Shown: positions 51,777 to 61,231, counted from the first letter of the stretch. The stretch is 64,000 nucleotides of DNA from Aquimarina sp. AU58 (GCF_900312745.1 NZ_OMPD01000006.1:186001-250000), one strand, 5' to 3'. The notes: a model not told the origin generated them from the sequence alone. Numbers and translations are program-made.

Positions 51777-52855
51777 GGTATGATTTCATGTAAAGCAATA
51801 GCCCCTCCTTTTATATGAGATATGTTTTCGAATCCATTCTGAAGTAAGATGTCTAAAGCTCTTTTACTTCGAATACCAGATTGACAAAAAACTATCGTTT
51901 CTTTTTCTTTAGAAATAGTATCTAATTTTTGTTTAAGACTATCTAATGGGATATAAATAGGGTTTAAATATTCAATTTTTGGTTGCTCATGAGTCTCACG
52001 AACATCTATAAATTGGGCATTTTTTACTAAAAAAGCTTCTTGGGCAGTGATTTCTGAAATTTGCTTCACACCACAAAAAAGGTCGTAGTCTGTAGTTTCA
52101 AAACGATTTGCAGAATCAAGGATTTTGGATACTTCTGCTGTAACTCGATTAATAGTAAAAGATGAGAATTGTGTAGTTAAGCAATTGTACATTAACAGTT
52201 TTCCGTTAAGTACATCACCCAGGTCTAAAATAATTTTAAGAACCTCGTTGGCTTGCATACTACCAATAATACCTGGTAATACTCCCAGAACTCCTATCTC
52301 TGAGCAAGAAGGAACACTTCCTGCTTTTGGAGGTTCGGGGAATAAGCATCGATAAGAAGGACCATTTTGATAATTAAATACAGATACTTGCCCTTCATAC
52401 TTAAAAATAGCTCCGTATACCAGCGGTTTATCGGTGATAATACAAGCATCATTAACCAGGTATCGGGTGGAGAAATTATCAGTCCCATCAACAATAATAT
52501 CATATTCAGAAAAAAGAGATATGGCATTTTTTGGAGTTAGTTTTTCTGTATATGTATTAATAGTTACTGTAGGATTAAGATCTGTAAGGCGCTGTTTTGC
52601 TGCTACGGCCTTATTTGTTCCCAAAGAATCGGTGCCATATAAAATCTGGCGATGTAAGTTAGAGATATCTACGGTATCAAAATCAACAATACCAATTGTG
52701 CCTACTCCTGCCGCTGTAAGATATTGTAATACGGGACACCCCAGTCCACCCGCACCGATAACTAATACTTTAGCAGTATCTAGTTTTTCCTGACCAGCAG
52801 TACCGATCTCGGGTAAGATGATTTGTCTATGATATCTGGGATTAAACGAATTCAT
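51758..52855 (-). CDS. moeB: MoaD-activating adenylyltransferase with C-terminal rhodanese (MoeB/MOCS3-like)
   Basis: 365 residues. About 1-245 is the ThiF/E1-like fold: VIGAGGLGCPVLQYL for ATP and DFDTVDISNLHRQ. About 260-360 is a rhodanese with FCQSGIRSKRA. It adenylates the MoaD C-terminus and likely supplies sulfur. Each of the two CxxC zinc pairs of E. coli MoeB keeps only one Cys here (SYRC and LFCGV), so zinc binding is doubtful. The last five residues come from a palindromic repeat that also supplies the stop. Confidence 0.93.
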   Translation of the reverse strand: MNSFNPRYHRQIILPEIGTAGQEKLDTAKVLVIGAGGLGCPVLQYLTAAGVGTIGIVDFDTVDISNLHRQILYGTDSLGTNKAVAAKQRLTDLNPTVTINTYTEKLTPKNAISLFSEYDIIVDGTDNFSTRYLVNDACIITDKPLVYGAIFKYEGQVSVFNYQNGPSYRCLFPEPPKAGSVPSCSEIGVLGVLPGIIGSMQANEVLKIILDLGDVLNGKLLMYNCLTTQFSSFTINRVTAEVSKILDSANRFETTDYDLFCGVKQISEITAQEAFLVKNAQFIDVRETHEQPKIEYLNPIYIPLDSLKQKLDTISKEKETIVFCQSGIRSKRALDILLQNGFENISHIKGGAIALHEIIPDLTGL

Positions 52856-52878
52856 GATCTATATTTTGAATAATTAAA

Positions 52879-53115
52879 TTATCCACCAGCGAATGGCGGC
52901 AACAAAGCTACTTCTACTTCTGAGTTAATAATATGACTTTGGTCAACTAATTGTTGGTCGATAGCCACTTTAAAATCAGTATTATTTAATTTTGGGTATT
53001 GATTTTTTAGCTTTTTTACTAATTGAGAAACCGAACAAACCTCGGTTTGTAAGTATTCTTCATTAGTTGTTGTGGCCTCGGCCAGCATACCAAAATATTT
53101 AATAGTCAATTGCAT
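52879..53115 (-). CDS. moaD: Molybdopterin synthase sulfur carrier subunit
   Basis: 78 residues, ubiquitin-like fold, ending LLPPFAGG. The terminal Gly-Gly is the site adenylated by MoeB and turned into a thiocarboxylate. It overlaps mobA by 17 bp. Confidence 0.94.
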   Translation of the reverse strand: MQLTIKYFGMLAEATTTNEEYLQTEVCSVSQLVKKLKNQYPKLNNTDFKVAIDQQLVDQSHIINSEVEVALLPPFAGG

Positions 53116-53683
53116 TTGTAATTGTTTTTAAATCCTCAACGGTATTCATATTGGTTACCAAAAGACGCTCTTTTTCAAGTACGGTAATGGTTTTTGTTTT
53201 TACTGCTGAAACGAGTTTACGTAAACGTCGCTCTCCATTCGTTAGTAATTTCTGGCAATGATCTGTACATCGTTTTTTATATAATGCGATTAGTGGAATA
53301 CTCTTTCCATCAGCTTCAAATTGAACAATATCATAATCTTCTTTTTCATAGGATAGTAGCTTTTTTAAGAATTCGGTTGTTACTAAAGGAACATCACAGC
53401 TAATAACCAAATTATGTTCTGTTTTACTATGCATTAATCCAGAGTGTAGCCCTGCTAACGGCCCAGATTCGACTATAATATCTTCAACTCTTTTGACTCC
53501 AAAACCATCATAATCAGAATTACTACTAACGATAAGTATAGTATTAACCAATGGACGCAATGCATCAATACTATGTTGAATAAAAGGTTTACCGTCGAGT
53601 AGAATTAATCCTTTTTCTCTCCCCATTCGAGAACTCTTTCCTCCGGCAAGGATAATTCCTGTTATATTTTTGGGACCAGTCAT
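53099..53683 (-). CDS. mobA: Molybdenum cofactor guanylyltransferase
   Basis: 194 residues. The nucleotidyltransferase motif GIILAGGKSSRMGREKGLI is complete, with SGPLAGLHSGL and ISCDVPLVTTEF further on. It adds GMP to make the bis-MGD cofactor that NapA needs. It overlaps moaD and starts 17 bp after the ModE-like gene. Confidence 0.95.
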   Translation of the reverse strand: MTGPKNITGIILAGGKSSRMGREKGLILLDGKPFIQHSIDALRPLVNTILIVSSNSDYDGFGVKRVEDIIVESGPLAGLHSGLMHSKTEHNLVISCDVPLVTTEFLKKLLSYEKEDYDIVQFEADGKSIPLIALYKKRCTDHCQKLLTNGERRLRKLVSAVKTKTITVLEKERLLVTNMNTVEDLKTITNAIDY

Positions 53684-53699
53684 ATAAATGTTAAAATGG

Positions 53700-54035
53700 T
53701 TATAGTGAGATTTGTTTTAGCTCTTTATCCAGAAATTCCCAGCATTTTTGATTAATGTGATCAAATGTTTCAATGACTTTCTTACCATACGGAGTAAGAT
53801 TTGCACCGCCACCGCCTTTACCACCAGTAGAAGTAATCACCAAAGGTTCTTTGGTAGATTTGTTCATGCTGTCTAATAAGTTCCAGGCTTTTTTATATGA
53901 CATTTCTAACGCACTGGCAGCCTTGCTTAATGAACCTGTTTGTGCGATCGCTTTTAATAACTTTACTCTTCCTTCACCCAGAAAGACACCATGCTCAGAT
54001 TCTATCCAAATTCTACTTTTTATTACATAATCCAT
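53700..54035 (-). CDS. ModE-type winged-helix regulator, N-terminal domain only
   Basis: 111 residues. It has the ModE LysR-like helix-turn-helix: GRVKLLKAIAQTGSLSKAA and MSYKKAWNLLDSMNK, then GGKGGGGANLTPYGKK. The molybdate-binding (MOP) domains of E. coli ModE are absent, as in many short homologs. It probably controls this cluster, but the signal it senses is not evident. First gene of the run. Confidence 0.9.
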   Translation of the reverse strand: MDYVIKSRIWIESEHGVFLGEGRVKLLKAIAQTGSLSKAASALEMSYKKAWNLLDSMNKSTKEPLVITSTGGKGGGGANLTPYGKKVIETFDHINQKCWEFLDKELKQISL

Positions 54036-54394
54036 ATCATAAAACCGTTAGGTTTTCAAAGATACAACGATTTTTTTAGAGATGTTTTTCTTTTAGAAGA
54101 TTTTAATACATAATCTGAATGAGGTTGTCTGAAAAGGTGAATTTCAACGTCAAACGAAGCCCTTTGATAAACTCAGGACAGGCTATCAAAGTTTTTATGC
54201 TATTAAACGATTAGCATTCGACACGCTACCATTGACTTATTTTTTAATAATCTACTTTTTAAGCACATTGTCACCCTGAGCCTGTCGAAGGGAATTTTAA
54301 CTATAAATTTGCTTCGACAGGCTCAGCATGACACCCAGGTAAAATCCGTTAATTTACCTAATGAGTAACTTTTTTGTTGATGTTTTCTATTGTT
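54036..54394. other. Gap between the modE-like gene and moeA, with dispersed repeats
   Basis: 359 bp, no gene. Inverted pair GTCACCCTGAGCCTGTCGAAG (54270-54290) and CTTCGACAGGCTCAGCATGAC (54312-54332) forms a long hairpin of the dispersed repeat family. A related fragment lies at 54160-54185 (tttgataaactcaggacaggc). Confidence 0.75.
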
Positions 54395-55570
54395 TTATAG
54401 CAAATTGATCACCTGTACTGTATCGCCAATATTAACTTCTGTTACATCTTCGGGAAGATAAACCAAGGCATTGGCCATGGCAAAAGATCGTAACATAGAA
54501 GATGCTTGTCCGTCCAGGATAGTTACTTTGTCTTCTTCGGTATATGCTTTTAAAAACTCTGCTCTTTGGCCTTTTTTTGCATATTTGAGATTAGAAATAG
54601 CAGATGTTCGTTTTAAGCCATACTCTTTATATCCAGAGATTTTGAGTAATGCAGGTAGTACATAGATATAAAAACAACTTAGTGAAGAAGCAGGGTTGCC
54701 GGGTAACGCAAATATGGTTGTACCTTGTTTTTTGGCAAAATAAAGTGGCTTCCCTGGCTTTTGCTTTACTTTATAAAAAATTTCATCGACATCTAATGCT
54801 CTAAGTGCTTTACCTACAAAATCATAATCCCCAACCGATATTCCACCAGAAATTAAAACCGCATCATAATGAGCTATTGTATTTTCTAAAAGAGCAAGAG
54901 TAATATCATATTCATCTTCTACCTTAAAATAAGATATATCATCAAATCCTACTTTAGTCAAAGCAGTCGATAGCATGATCGAATTACTCTCATAGATTTG
55001 TCCATATTTAAGAGTTTGCCCTGGTGGTACTAATTCATTTCCTGTAGTGATGATTGCTATAGAAGGTTTTTGATAGACCTGTACATGGGTGATTCCCAAA
55101 GACGCGAGATATCCTACACCGGCAGCAGTAATTGTAGTTCCTTCTAAGAGTGCTATATCGCCTTTTTTTATTTGCTCTCCAAGAGGGCGAATATTGGCAT
55201 TGGGCAGTACAGTCTCTTGTAATAGTACCTGTTTATTTTGTATGTCTACCTTTTCTTGCATGATAACAGCCTTTGCTCCAGATGGTACTGGGGCACCAGT
55301 AAAAATTCTAATCGCTTTACCTTGCTCGAGATTAGGATCGGTATCATCGCCGGCTTTTACTTCGCCGATTAGGTCAAATTTTTTCTCTTCGACAGATCCC
55401 AATGCATATCCATCCATTGCAGATTGTCTAAAAGGCGGCATATTGATGGGAGACATAACATCTTTTGCCAGTACATATCCCAATGCTTTTGATATAGGTA
55501 TTGTAATGATTGCATCTGTTTTTTCGATGCTATTTTGTATTAATTGCAGGGCTTTTTCTACAGCTATCAT
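54395..55570 (-). CDS. moeA: Molybdopterin molybdotransferase
   Basis: 391 residues. MoeA domains in order: MPPFRQSAMDGYAL (early), IFTGAPVPSGA, the nucleotide-binding domain with TTGNEL and SGGISVGDYDF, and a C-terminal beta domain. It inserts molybdate into adenylated molybdopterin. It is separate from the other moa genes by the 359-bp repeat-bearing gap. Confidence 0.95.
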   Translation of the reverse strand: MIAVEKALQLIQNSIEKTDAIITIPISKALGYVLAKDVMSPINMPPFRQSAMDGYALGSVEEKKFDLIGEVKAGDDTDPNLEQGKAIRIFTGAPVPSGAKAVIMQEKVDIQNKQVLLQETVLPNANIRPLGEQIKKGDIALLEGTTITAAGVGYLASLGITHVQVYQKPSIAIITTGNELVPPGQTLKYGQIYESNSIMLSTALTKVGFDDISYFKVEDEYDITLALLENTIAHYDAVLISGGISVGDYDFVGKALRALDVDEIFYKVKQKPGKPLYFAKKQGTTIFALPGNPASSLSCFYIYVLPALLKISGYKEYGLKRTSAISNLKYAKKGQRAEFLKAYTEEDKVTILDGQASSMLRSFAMANALVYLPEDVTEVNIGDTVQVINLL

Positions 55571-55825
55571 AGGTAATTTCGTTACTAGTTTCTGGTCGTA
55601 AATAGATCACTATTAGATTTGTTTATTTTTGCGCAATTTCAATTTGTTTTTATCACCTGATGCTAAGGCATCTGTGTCAAAAAAGAAAATCAAAATTCCA
55701 TCAAAAATAATTCAAATCCTAAAAACCACCTGTTTACAACCAGAAACTATGTACACAAAGGTACAGCGAAATTTGATTAGCGAAACTCTATTTTGAAAAG
55801 TTTTGTAGACATCTAGTAGGATTTT

Positions 55826-55858
55826 AGACCTCACAGGTCTCTAAGACCTGTGAGGTCT
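55826..55858. repeat. Palindromic repeat element, copy B
   Basis: Same perfect 15-bp arms as copy A with loop CTA (reverse complement of TAG), so it is copy A inverted. Confidence 0.9.
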
Positions 55859-55903
55859 TGTTAAATTGGATGTATATACTACGGTCGATAACCAATTTAT
55901 CAT

Positions 55904-55958
55904 TAAAAAAGACCCCAAAGGAATACCGAATCGCGTTCGGTTACACCTATGGGGTCTT
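55904..55958 (-). terminator. Rho-independent terminator, minus strand
   Basis: Arms AAGACCCC (55909-55916) and GGGGTCTT (55951-55958), with inner arms ACCGAA/TTCGGT (55925-55930, 55936-55941). On the minus strand a run of six T follows the stem. It probably ends transcripts of the 184-residue gene about 210 bp upstream. Confidence 0.7.
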
Positions 55959-56168
55959 ACACTTAGGGTTGAGTTGATCCTATTCCTTGAATAAACTCTG
56001 TTAAAAAATGCTAGTCTGGGCCTTGCCTTGTCAATGATTATAAAATCATGTTTTTCCAATTACATTTTGACAGACACCCTATGACTACACTGGTTATTGT
56101 TGACTTGTTCTACTTATACTAGACTTGATTTAGTACAAGTTTAACGGGTCTTTTTACGGGATCCCTCA

Positions 56169-56723
56169 TCATAAGGATACGATAGTCGTAATCCTAAGCG
56201 TGGGATTGATCTGAGAGATAATGGTAATACTCTTATCTGTTTTTTCGATCACTTTGGTCTCAGGAATAATATCTACAACTTGGTTTTCATTTTTAAGATA
56301 GTAGGCATTTTCTTTTTTCTGAAACGATTCATGTAATGTTACTTCATTCTCGGTATTTGATTTTAAATACATAGATAATGGTCTTGGCTTAAAATCGATA
56401 AGCCATGCAATTAACTCTAGATTAGCAGGAGTGGTTGATTTTGTTTCTCCTGTTAAAAAATTTACAATGGGTTTAAATTTGTCACCGTGAACACGTTCGA
56501 TAGCGTATGCTTTATTTTCTCCTTCTTCAAATTGAAAAAAGCGATTTAGAATACTTTCATCATACTTCTCTTTTCTACGGTTTAACAGCCATAAGCAGGC
56601 TTCTTTAATTTGTTTTCGGGTTGGTTCCTGGAGATAACAGTTCATTTCTCCACCTTTTTCCCTTTTGTACTTTTCAAGAATCTCATTCTTGTACGTCACA
56701 CTTGTTTTTGTTCTCATAGGCAT
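56169..56723 (-). CDS. Protein of unknown function, 184 residues
   Basis: Not recognised. It is charged and soluble looking, with no signal peptide. A middle segment (LTGETKSTTPANLELIAWLIDFKPRPLSMYL) contains a helix-like stretch, preceded by KQIKEACLWLLNRRKEKY. Met3 (56717) is an alternative start. The 5' flank has repeats of GGAATC. It stands alone on the minus strand in a repeat-rich stretch, which suggests recent acquisition or lineage-specific content. Confidence 0.72.
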   Translation of the reverse strand: MPMRTKTSVTYKNEILEKYKREKGGEMNCYLQEPTRKQIKEACLWLLNRRKEKYDESILNRFFQFEEGENKAYAIERVHGDKFKPIVNFLTGETKSTTPANLELIAWLIDFKPRPLSMYLKSNTENEVTLHESFQKKENAYYLKNENQVVDIIPETKVIEKTDKSITIISQINPTLRITTIVSL

Positions 56724-57050
56724 AGGTTATTGGAATCTTTAGGATTTCAATGGAATCTTTGGAATCCTTGGAATTGTTTACGGATATAGACTTGGGGTCT
56801 TTATAAATTCGCTTCAACAATTAGTTCCAGTTTCATTTTGCTAACATAGTAAATGTATGGATTTAGATGTTACGGAAATCCGTAGCGCGATGGTAAAAGC
56901 TCAAAAGGAAAGTGGCTAAACACTACCGCACCGGATTTCAACTTTCCGAAAAAACGAGGGAATATTCCCTAACTATTTGATTGCTATCCCAAATCCCTGG
57001 TATAGAACCAGGCAGCAATCCCCATGTTAAATCTTAAAAAATTAAATATT
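56724..57050. other. Structured leader region upstream of the small lipoprotein
   Basis: 327 bp. Direct GGAATC repeats occur at 56732-56773. The palindrome TACGGAAATCCGTA at 56871-56884 may be an operator. GGGAATATTCCC (56958-56969) is a perfect 12-bp palindrome. A two-part hairpin spans 56979-57020: outer GATTGCT/AGCAATC, inner CCTGGT/ACCAGG. It lies in the probable leader of the lipoprotein gene. Confidence 0.65.
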
Positions 57051-57212
57051 ATGAGAACTTTTTTATACCTACTTATGACCCTATTTATCACTGCAAACCT
57101 TGCATCTTGTACTGCAGATAATATTAACGATACAGAAGATATCTCTGTTGAGACAGTTGGAACTGATGGTGATAACGGAGAAGTTGATCCTGATGCAGAT
57201 CCTAAAGAGTAA
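57051..57212 (+). CDS. Small acidic lipoprotein, 53 residues
   Basis: From ATG at 57051 (MRTFLYLLMTLFITANLASC); the longer frame from 57024 runs through the hairpin. A lipobox (NLASC) would leave a mature part of about 34 residues that is strongly acidic (DGDNGEVDPDADPKE). Function unknown. It precedes the TPR kinase with a terminator between, so it may be a target or partner of that system. Many small secreted flavobacterial peptides look like this. Confidence 0.75.
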   Translation: MRTFLYLLMTLFITANLASCTADNINDTEDISVETVGTDGDNGEVDPDADPKE

Positions 57213-57239
57213 TTAATAATTTATTGATAGACTAAAAAC

Positions 57240-57286
57240 CGGGTGTATATGGTATAATAACATACTATGTACACCCGATTTTATTT
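57240..57286 (+). terminator. Rho-independent terminator after the small lipoprotein
   Basis: Arms CGGGTGTA (57240-57247) and TACACCCG (57270-57277), continued by TATGGTAT/ATACTATG, then ATTTTATTT. Confidence 0.8.
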
Positions 57287-57300
57287 AGTATTTTAGAGGG

Positions 57301-59256
57301 ATGAAACTTTGGCGTGTCGATTTCTTCTTTATTATGATTAGAGTACTACTACTTTTATGTGGTACTATACCTGCTTTTAGCCAAACAAAAACACAAATAC
57401 CTTTATCTTCAAACGAATTAGATAGTCTTGCTCAATATTATGAGCTAAGTGATAAAGATACTTTATCAATAGCATTACGGTTAGATTATATTGATTCCTT
57501 TTTAAGTGGAGCAAGATTCTTTCAGCAAGATTCCTTGATTTCTAAAGGTTTGACTCGAAAAACATGGTTGTTTGGTAGGGTTAAACAATATGATAGTGCG
57601 ATTATATACACACATCGATTATACGATTTAGCTAAACAAAATAGAGATACTACGTATATGATAAAAGCATTGATGAAATTGGGAATCTATCATAAGAAGA
57701 ATAATCAGTTAGCTGAGGCTTTTCGATATCATAATGAAAATTTTAAAATCTCAAGAATAATTAAGGATACAATAAGAATTGGTAGAAGTTTATTGAATAT
57801 GGCTAATATTCAAACCTCTTTAGGGGATTATTCGGGGTGCAAAACAACTGCAGTTGATGGAGTAACTTATTTAGAAAACACTGACGATTTAAAAACTCTT
57901 GCAGGTTTATACCATATCATTTCAGTAGCGAATTTGGAGCAAAAAAATTATAAAGAAGCTTTAAAATATAATACACAAGCTCTGGTTCTTGGTAAAGATA
58001 GTATATCTGCAAAAACGATAAGGATCAATAATATGTTGATGTTCAAAAATACAAAAGCCAATATATTAGCAGATCAAGGGAAGTATGATCAGGCAATAAC
58101 TATATTGGAAAAACTGGTGACTGATCCAATAGTGCGAGAAGATCAAAGAGAATATGCAAGAGTGCTTAGTAATTTAGGATTCATACAATGGCTTCAAAAT
58201 AGGAATAATAGTAATTCGGAGAAATTACTGCTTACAGCATTAGAAGTACGAGAAAAAATACTAGATATCCAGGGCCTAACTGCCAGTAATATGTATCTCA
58301 CTAAATACTATCTAAACAAAGACAAAGAAAAAGCGTTACAATATGCAGAAGCAGCCTATCACAATGCAAAGCAACGTCGTAGTTTAACATCAATTCTTAA
58401 GGCTTTAGGGTTTATTTTTAAACTAAAAGAAAAAACTAATGAAGAGGCAAAGGAATATGATCGAATTCATAAAAAAATACAAGAAGTAAACCAAAGTAAC
58501 CGGGAGATTTATGCGGTAACTCGCTATGAAAATGATAAACTCACCAACGAAAACCTGATTCTAAAAGCAGAAACGGCCAGGAAAGAACGGCAACAGGTGA
58601 TTTATTTGTTTAGCACCCTGTTTGTTTTTTTAATAGGAGGACTGGTGTTCTATTTATATAGACAACGATTACGGCGAGAAAAAATACGAGAGGTCTATAA
58701 TGCAGAAGCACGTATCTCTAAAAAACTACATGATGAGCTGGCTAATGATGTATACCAGGTGATGATACAGATGCAAAATGATCAAAATGATCCTGAGGTG
58801 TTAGATAAATTAGAAGAAATATATCATACGACCCGGGATATCTCTAGGGAGCATAATAGCTTTAGAACAGGAGAGGAATATGCTACCGAACTTAATGGTA
58901 TGTTAAGTAGTTATAGTACCAATGGTACCAAGATTATTATTAAAGATATAGATGAGATCAACTGGCAGGCGATAAACCCCGAAAAAAAGATCATTGTACA
59001 CCGTACTTTGCAAGAATTAATGGTAAATATGAAAAAACACAGCCATGCCGAACTGGTGGCGATCACATTTAAGAAAACACCCAAAGGTGTAGTAATCACG
59101 TATGCTGATACTGGTGTTGGCGTAGCAGCAGAAGAAATAATATATAGTAACGGACTCCAAAATACGGAAAACCGTATAAAAACGATCGGGGGATCATTTA
59201 TCTTTGATTCAGCAAAAGGAAAAGGCTTTAAAGCGAAGATAAATTTTCCGAATTAA
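57301..59256 (+). CDS. TPR-containing sensor histidine kinase
   Basis: 651 residues. Signal peptide region ends IPAFSQ (Met12 at 57334 is an alternative start). About 60-400 is a tetratricopeptide region, presumably periplasmic; a membrane helix follows (VIYLFSTLFVFLIGGLVFYL). The cytoplasmic part begins with a HisKA_3-like segment with the likely phospho-histidine in KKLHDELANDVYQ, then a HATPase with LQELMVNMKKHSHAE and GVGVAAEE. It pairs with the regulator encoded 17 bp downstream. Such kinases sense unknown envelope signals through TPR partners. Confidence 0.9.
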   Translation: MKLWRVDFFFIMIRVLLLLCGTIPAFSQTKTQIPLSSNELDSLAQYYELSDKDTLSIALRLDYIDSFLSGARFFQQDSLISKGLTRKTWLFGRVKQYDSAIIYTHRLYDLAKQNRDTTYMIKALMKLGIYHKKNNQLAEAFRYHNENFKISRIIKDTIRIGRSLLNMANIQTSLGDYSGCKTTAVDGVTYLENTDDLKTLAGLYHIISVANLEQKNYKEALKYNTQALVLGKDSISAKTIRINNMLMFKNTKANILADQGKYDQAITILEKLVTDPIVREDQREYARVLSNLGFIQWLQNRNNSNSEKLLLTALEVREKILDIQGLTASNMYLTKYYLNKDKEKALQYAEAAYHNAKQRRSLTSILKALGFIFKLKEKTNEEAKEYDRIHKKIQEVNQSNREIYAVTRYENDKLTNENLILKAETARKERQQVIYLFSTLFVFLIGGLVFYLYRQRLRREKIREVYNAEARISKKLHDELANDVYQVMIQMQNDQNDPEVLDKLEEIYHTTRDISREHNSFRTGEEYATELNGMLSSYSTNGTKIIIKDIDEINWQAINPEKKIIVHRTLQELMVNMKKHSHAELVAITFKKTPKGVVITYADTGVGVAAEEIIYSNGLQNTENRIKTIGGSFIFDSAKGKGFKAKINFPN

Positions 59257-59272
59257 TTATAATATAGAGCTT

Positions 59273-59941
59273 ATGTTTAAGAAAGTTTTAGTTACAGAAG
59301 ATCTTGGTAGTATTAGCCATGGTATCGCACATATTCTTCGAGAAAGAACTGGGATTGATGAAATACAACAAGCACAATATTGTGATGATGCTCTTTTAAA
59401 ATTTAGAAGAGCAATTAGTGATGATGCCCCATTTGATCTGTTGATCACAGATCTTTCGTTTAAAGAGAGTCATAGAGAACGAAAATTGGCTTCGGGGATT
59501 GAACTTGTAGAAGCCATACGAGAGATCCAACCTAATGTTAAAGTTATTATATATTCTATGGAAGATAGACCCGGTAAAATTAAATCGTTTTTTGCAGAAC
59601 AGCACATAGATGGTTATGTATGCAAAGGACGTTATGGACTAAACGAATTGGTAAAATCGGTTACCGATGTGTTTAACAACATTCGATACGTATCCCCACA
59701 ATTAGAAAGTGCAATGAGTAAGAATAATGTTTTCGAACTCCAGGATTATGATATTTTGTTATTAAAGCATTTGTCTGATGGCCTTACCCAGGAAGAGATA
59801 GGGAATCATTTTAAGAAAAATCAAATTTCTCCTAATAGTACAAGCTCTATAGAGAAGCGACTTAATAAATTGAAATATAATTTTAAAGCCAAAAACGCCA
59901 TTCATCTGGTGGCAATGACCAAAGATTTAGGGCTTTTGTAG
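59273..59941 (+). CDS. Response regulator, receiver plus HTH
   Basis: 222 residues. Receiver about 1-125 (VTEDLGSI, phosphoacceptor Asp in LLITDLSFKE) and a C-terminal helix-turn-helix (about 155-222; LSDGLTQEEIGNHFKKN and SSIEKRLNKLK), similar to NarL-type regulators but diverged. The partner of the TPR kinase. Palindromes TACGG-N4-CCGTA around this locus (56871, 61869) are candidate targets. Confidence 0.88.
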   Translation: MFKKVLVTEDLGSISHGIAHILRERTGIDEIQQAQYCDDALLKFRRAISDDAPFDLLITDLSFKESHRERKLASGIELVEAIREIQPNVKVIIYSMEDRPGKIKSFFAEQHIDGYVCKGRYGLNELVKSVTDVFNNIRYVSPQLESAMSKNNVFELQDYDILLLKHLSDGLTQEEIGNHFKKNQISPNSTSSIEKRLNKLKYNFKAKNAIHLVAMTKDLGLL

Positions 59942-60664
59942 AGGTTTTCCCTTCGACAGGCTCAGGGTGACAGGTGTCAGAAGCTCGAAGTCGGATGCTA
60001 AGTGTATTCTTGTTATTGAGTGTATTAGTATGTGAGTTTTTGAGTATGTTAGTTTGTTAGTGATTGAGTGTTCTGCATTGATTATTGAATATTCTATATT
60101 CGGTGTTCAATATTTACAATGTTATTCCGACCCATTGATATTGCCTGTCCCGAGTTTATTTTTACATTTAGAGTTTTACATTTAACATTGATATTTCTTT
60201 GTCATCCCAGCCCTTCGGCATGGCTCTGGATAAACTAAAGGCTGGGATCCACAGCGAAAACGCCACTCCAAAGTAGATTCCGGATCAAGTCCGGAATGAC
60301 AGGCTAATTCATATCAAAAAGGTATCGCAGTACGCTAAAGTAAAAGTTTAGGTGTTGTAGGTATAGATTTATTCTAATCAGACCTCACAGGTTTCTAAAA
60401 CCTGTGAGGTCTGGTGTTTCATACTCCAGATCTTAAACCCTTGATTTTCCTTTAGATAAATATCATTTTTATTTATTCTGGATCAAGTCTAGAATAAACA
60501 CTTCTTTTTTTACCCTATACATCTATCAAGATCATTTTTTTTAAAACGCATAAAAAGTTTTCCCCAGTTTCATTTTTTGAAACTGGTATTTTTTATTATC
60601 GCGTCATAGTTGCTATGTCAACAAATACATTAACCAAAATATAAACAATCACAAATACAGTAAC
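59942..60664. other. Repeat-rich gene-free stretch
   Basis: 723 bp. It holds the repeat core CTTCGACAGGCTCAGGGTGA at 59951-59970, hairpin ATCCCAGCCC/AGGCTGGGAT (60204-60248), hairpin ATTCCGGA/TCCGGAAT (60277-60297), and a duplicated block with palindrome C (60298-60412). No gene seen. Confidence 0.75.
60298..60412. repeat. Direct repeat, left copy, ending in palindrome C
   Basis: About 115 bp closely matching 61232-61347 (shared GACAGGCTAATTCATATC, CGCAGTACGCTAAAGT, AAAAGTTTAGGTGTTGTAG). The palindrome part has arms AGACCTCACAGGTTT (60380-60394) and AAACCTGTGAGGTCT (60398-60412). Against copies A and B one base changed in each arm, and pairing is kept. Confidence 0.88.
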
Positions 60665-61189
60665 ATGATGAAAAACGCATTAGTAATAGCGAGCTTTTTG
60701 ATTTTTATTTTTTCATGCAAATCAGATGATGATGGCTCAATTTTAGAACCAGACCCCATAAATTTGGAGTATACCCAAGAAGAAAAAGATGCAGAGATTG
60801 CATGGATCAAATCATTTATTGAAGAAAATGGGATCCCAGCCATAGAGACAGAATCGGGATTGCACTATGTTATAGAACAAGAAGGAAATGGGTTGACTCC
60901 TGCAGAGGAAGATCTTATTGTTTTTTATTATAAAACGATAAACCCTGCAACCGGAGAAGTATTAGGAGAATTAACCAGGGATGATAGCAAATATGGATTA
61001 GTAGGTTCTATGTACGGTATGCTAGAGGGTGTAAGAGAAGGATTTATGTTAGTTAATGAAGGAACTATAATTACTATGATCGTACCATCATACCTGGCAT
61101 ACGGAAAAAGAGGTTCTTTTATAGGTGATATTGAGCCAGAAACAATTCTGATGTATACAATGGAACTAAATCTTGTTTTGAAGAAATAG
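60665..61189 (+). CDS. FKBP-type peptidyl-prolyl isomerase lipoprotein
   Basis: 174 residues. Signal peptide with lipobox (FIFIFSCKSDDD), then an FKBP fold: GLHYVIEQEGNGLTPAEEDLI, MLEGVREGFMLVNEG and IVPSYLAYGKRGS. It would help fold proteins at the outer membrane or in the periplasm. It lies exactly between two direct repeats of about 115 bp. Met1 and Met2 are both possible starts. Confidence 0.9.
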   Translation: MMKNALVIASFLIFIFSCKSDDDGSILEPDPINLEYTQEEKDAEIAWIKSFIEENGIPAIETESGLHYVIEQEGNGLTPAEEDLIVFYYKTINPATGEVLGELTRDDSKYGLVGSMYGMLEGVREGFMLVNEGTIITMIVPSYLAYGKRGSFIGDIEPETILMYTMELNLVLKK

Positions 61190-61231
61190 TATATTAACTA
61201 AGTATTTTTGTTTCAATCATAAATTCCGGAT

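Larger units (their letters stand above)
55571..56168. other. Gene-poor stretch with palindrome and terminator
   Basis: 598 bp. It holds palindrome copy B (55826-55858) and a terminator (55904-55958). A small hairpin GATGC/GCATC at 55656-55671 lies upstream of moeA. No convincing gene; a 72-codon minus-strand ORF runs through the palindrome and hairpin and is rejected. Confidence 0.6.

Noticed and set aside
55841..56059. 72-codon minus-strand ORF
   Set aside because: It runs through a palindromic repeat and a terminator hairpin, and its composition is not protein-like.
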